The notes beneath the pieces are model-generated. The model was not told where the DNA came from. It did not search any database and saw only the letters and a list, made by a program, of their open reading frames with translations. A program made the translations under genes and the position numbers. From positions 744,001 to 808,000 of the forward strand of contig NZ_CP035002.1 in the NCBI RefSeq assembly GCF_002531755.2: a stretch of DNA of 64,000 nucleotides. The letters run 5' to 3'. The stretch comes from Rhizobium acidisoli (GTDB taxonomy: Bacteria > Pseudomonadota > Alphaproteobacteria > Rhizobiales > Rhizobiaceae). Below are positions 62,482-64,000 of the stretch, one piece after another. Each line of letters starts with the position of its first letter. The stretch's first letter is position 1.

Positions 62482-63321
62482 ATGAGCCAGATTGGCCACA
62501 ACATCAGCCTGACAGAGCGCGCCCGGCGCATCCGCCGTCACGCGCTGCGTATGGGCGAAGTGCAGGGGCAGGGTTATATCGCCCAGGCGCTCGGCGTCGC
62601 CGACGTCCTTGCCGTATCCTACTTCCACGCCACGAACTACCGGCCGGAAGATCCCGACTGGGAAGGCCGCGACAGGTTCCTGTTGTCGATCGGCCACTAT
62701 GCGATCGCGCTTTACGCAGCTCTGATCGAAGCCAAGATCATGCCCGAGGACGAGCTGGAAACCTACGGCACGGATGACAGCCGGCTGCCGATGTCAGGCA
62801 TGGCCGCCTACACGCCCGGCATGGAAATCACCGGCGGGTCGCTCGGACACGGACTAGGCATTGCTGTCGGCATGGCCTTGGCGCTGAAGCGGAAGAAGTC
62901 CTCTTCCTTTGTCTATAATCTGTTTTCCGACGGCGAACTCGATGAAGGTTCGACCTGGGAGGCCGCGATGTCGGCAGGCTCCTACAAGCTCGACAATCTG
63001 ATTGGCATCGTCGACGTCAATCAGATGCAGGCTGACGGCCCGTCGATCGGCGTGCTCAATTTCGAACCGCTCGGCCCCAAGTTCGAAGCCTTCGGCTGGT
63101 TCGTCCAACGTGTCGATGGCAACGACATCGATGCGCTCGTTAAGGCGTTCGATGCCGCTCGTCATCACGCCGAGGCGGCGCCTCGCGTCATCATATGCGA
63201 CACGAAGATGGCGAAGGGCGTCCCCTTCCTCGAGGCGCGCGATCGAAACCACTTCCTGCGCGTCGAACCCCACGAATGGGCCGAGGCCCTCAGGATCATC
63301 GATGCGGGAGTGCAAGCATGA
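62482..63321 (+). CDS. Transketolase, N-terminal (TPP-binding) subunit
   Basis: This 279-residue protein matches the first third of transketolase: RDRFLLSIGHYAIALYAALIEA, GSLGHGLGIAVGMALALKRK, and the thiamine-diphosphate motif SDGELDEGSTWEAAMSAGSYKLDNLIGIVDVNQMQADG. It needs the partner encoded next, whose ATG overlaps its stop (ATGA). Split transketolases act in pathways for unusual pentoses, such as apulose, and related sugars; the substrate here is not determined. Confidence 0.93.
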   Translation: MSQIGHNISLTERARRIRRHALRMGEVQGQGYIAQALGVADVLAVSYFHATNYRPEDPDWEGRDRFLLSIGHYAIALYAALIEAKIMPEDELETYGTDDSRLPMSGMAAYTPGMEITGGSLGHGLGIAVGMALALKRKKSSSFVYNLFSDGELDEGSTWEAAMSAGSYKLDNLIGIVDVNQMQADGPSIGVLNFEPLGPKFEAFGWFVQRVDGNDIDALVKAFDAARHHAEAAPRVIICDTKMAKGVPFLEARDRNHFLRVEPHEWAEALRIIDAGVQA

Positions 63322-64000
63322 GGCGCTCGAAGTACATCCGGCCTGCCCATCTTGAAAGCGGCATCGACAAGCCCCGCCTGACGACGTCGGCGATGATCGC
63401 ATCGATCGCCGGTCCCGATCAGCCGACGAGACCGGCACCCTTCGGCAACGCGCTTGCCATTCTGGCGCGGAATGACGAGCGCATTGTCGGCATGTCCGCC
63501 GACCTTGCAAAATATACCGACCTTCATGTGTTCCGCGCTGCCCATCCCGACCGCTTCTACCAGATGGGGATGGCGGAACAGTTGCTGATGATGTCTGCCG
63601 CGGGCATGGCGCGCGAAGGCTTTCAGCCTTGGGTGACGACATATGCCGTCTTCGCCTCCCGGCGGGCCTACGACTTCATCTGCCTGGCGATTGCCGAGGA
63701 GATGCTTGATGTGAAGGTCGTCTGCGCCCTTCCGGGCCTGACGACGGGATATGGGCCGAGCCATCAGGCGACGGAAGATCTCGCAATGTTCCGCGGCATG
63801 CCGAACCTGACAATCGTCGATCCATGCGACGCGAGCGAGATCGAGCAGGCGGTTCCGGCGATCGCCGCCCATAAGGGCCCGGTCTACATGCGCCTGCTGC
63901 GCGGCAACGTTCCGCTGGTTCTGGAGGAATACGGCTACAAGTTCGAACTCGGCAAGGCCAAGCTCCTTCGTGACGGCAACGACACTCTCATCATCTCGTC
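63318..64000 (+). CDS. Transketolase, C-terminal subunit (runs off the window)
   Basis: The first 227 residues of the pyrimidine-binding subunit are present: FGNALAILARNDERIVGMSADLAKYTDLHVF, FYQMGMAEQLLMMSAAGMAREGFQPWVTTYAVFASRRAYDFI (with the TPP-activating Glu) and GLTTGYGPSHQATEDLAMFRGMPNLTIVDPCD. It overlaps the N-subunit by 4 bp. The 3' end is beyond the window. Confidence 0.93.
   Translation, partial: MRRSKYIRPAHLESGIDKPRLTTSAMIASIAGPDQPTRPAPFGNALAILARNDERIVGMSADLAKYTDLHVFRAAHPDRFYQMGMAEQLLMMSAAGMAREGFQPWVTTYAVFASRRAYDFICLAIAEEMLDVKVVCALPGLTTGYGPSHQATEDLAMFRGMPNLTIVDPCDASEIEQAVPAIAAHKGPVYMRLLRGNVPLVLEEYGYKFELGKAKLLRDGNDTLIIS

Noticed and set aside
1..64000. CRISPR array, phage genes, conjugation or replication genes
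   Set aside because: No regularly spaced repeats, cas genes, phage structural genes, repABC or tra genes were seen.

Overview
The window looks like accessory DNA of an alphaproteobacterium in the Rhizobiaceae (Rhizobium / Sinorhizobium / Agrobacterium lineage). The grounds are the gene families present (DUF6481, DUF982, DUF6894, DUF1236, DUF2934, HWE histidine kinases, pRiA4b ORF-3, small extra cold-shock and S21 genes), a small-RNA locus with CCUCCUCCC loops, RIT and IS66 elements, and GGAAC-N16-CGTT-like promoters. No replication genes, rRNA operon or convincing tRNA were seen, so plasmid or chromosome cannot be decided. The many frameshifted, truncated or nonsense-carrying genes suggest a decaying, recombining region. 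A raised sequencing-error rate is the main alternative explanation.

Layout. 1-2.5 kb: end of a branched-chain-type ABC transport operon (binding-protein tail, livF-like ATPase) with an SfnB-like acyl-CoA-dehydrogenase-fold enzyme. 2.6-9.2 kb: two toxin-antitoxin modules (DUF5615/DUF433 and ParE/ParD), each with a perfect palindrome at its promoter, a secreted protein made of two repeated halves, and three broken genes. 9.2-9.4 kb: a small RNA gene whose four hairpins each display a (C)CUCCUCCC loop. 9.7-27.9 kb: many small rhizobial hypothetical genes mixed with stress and signalling genes (two cold-shock proteins, an S21 paralogue, an HWE kinase with a receiver, more receivers, a transglutaminase) and many pseudogenes, including two vestiges of an RsbQ-like hydrolase and a broken GAF-GGDEF-EAL gene. 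28.0-33.9 kb: an IS66-family element with a perfect 8-bp target duplication, whose tnpC is interrupted by a Recombinase-In-Trio (RIT) element. 34.5-36.7 kb: a PIN-domain toxin fragment beside a second insertion sequence. 36.8-40.3 kb: small genes and remnants. 40.4-48.2 kb: a glycosyltransferase, a SASA-type acetylesterase and a cluster of exported DUF1236 and BON-domain genes. Their upstream regions carry a recurring palindrome GGAC-N4-GTCC, which suggests a small co-regulated envelope or stress regulon. 49.7-55.9 kb: c-di-GMP signalling (FecR-CHASE2-GGDEF-EAL operon, PAS-GGDEF) and a GFA-family gene. 56.1-61.6 kb: SDR/NmrA oxidoreductases, a truncated aldehyde dehydrogenase, a TetR regulator with likely operators and a LysR regulator. 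61.7-64 kb: the start of a catabolic operon (SDR dehydrogenase and a split transketolase) running off the window.

How it fits together. The common theme is conditional physiology: stress-type promoters, cold-shock proteins, c-di-GMP enzymes, exported BON/DUF1236 proteins, surface-polysaccharide enzymes and toxin-antitoxin modules. The edges carry ordinary uptake and sugar-catabolism operons. The observations most worth following are the four-hairpin anti-Shine-Dalgarno RNA, the GGAC-N4-GTCC regulon and the RIT-in-IS66 nest.
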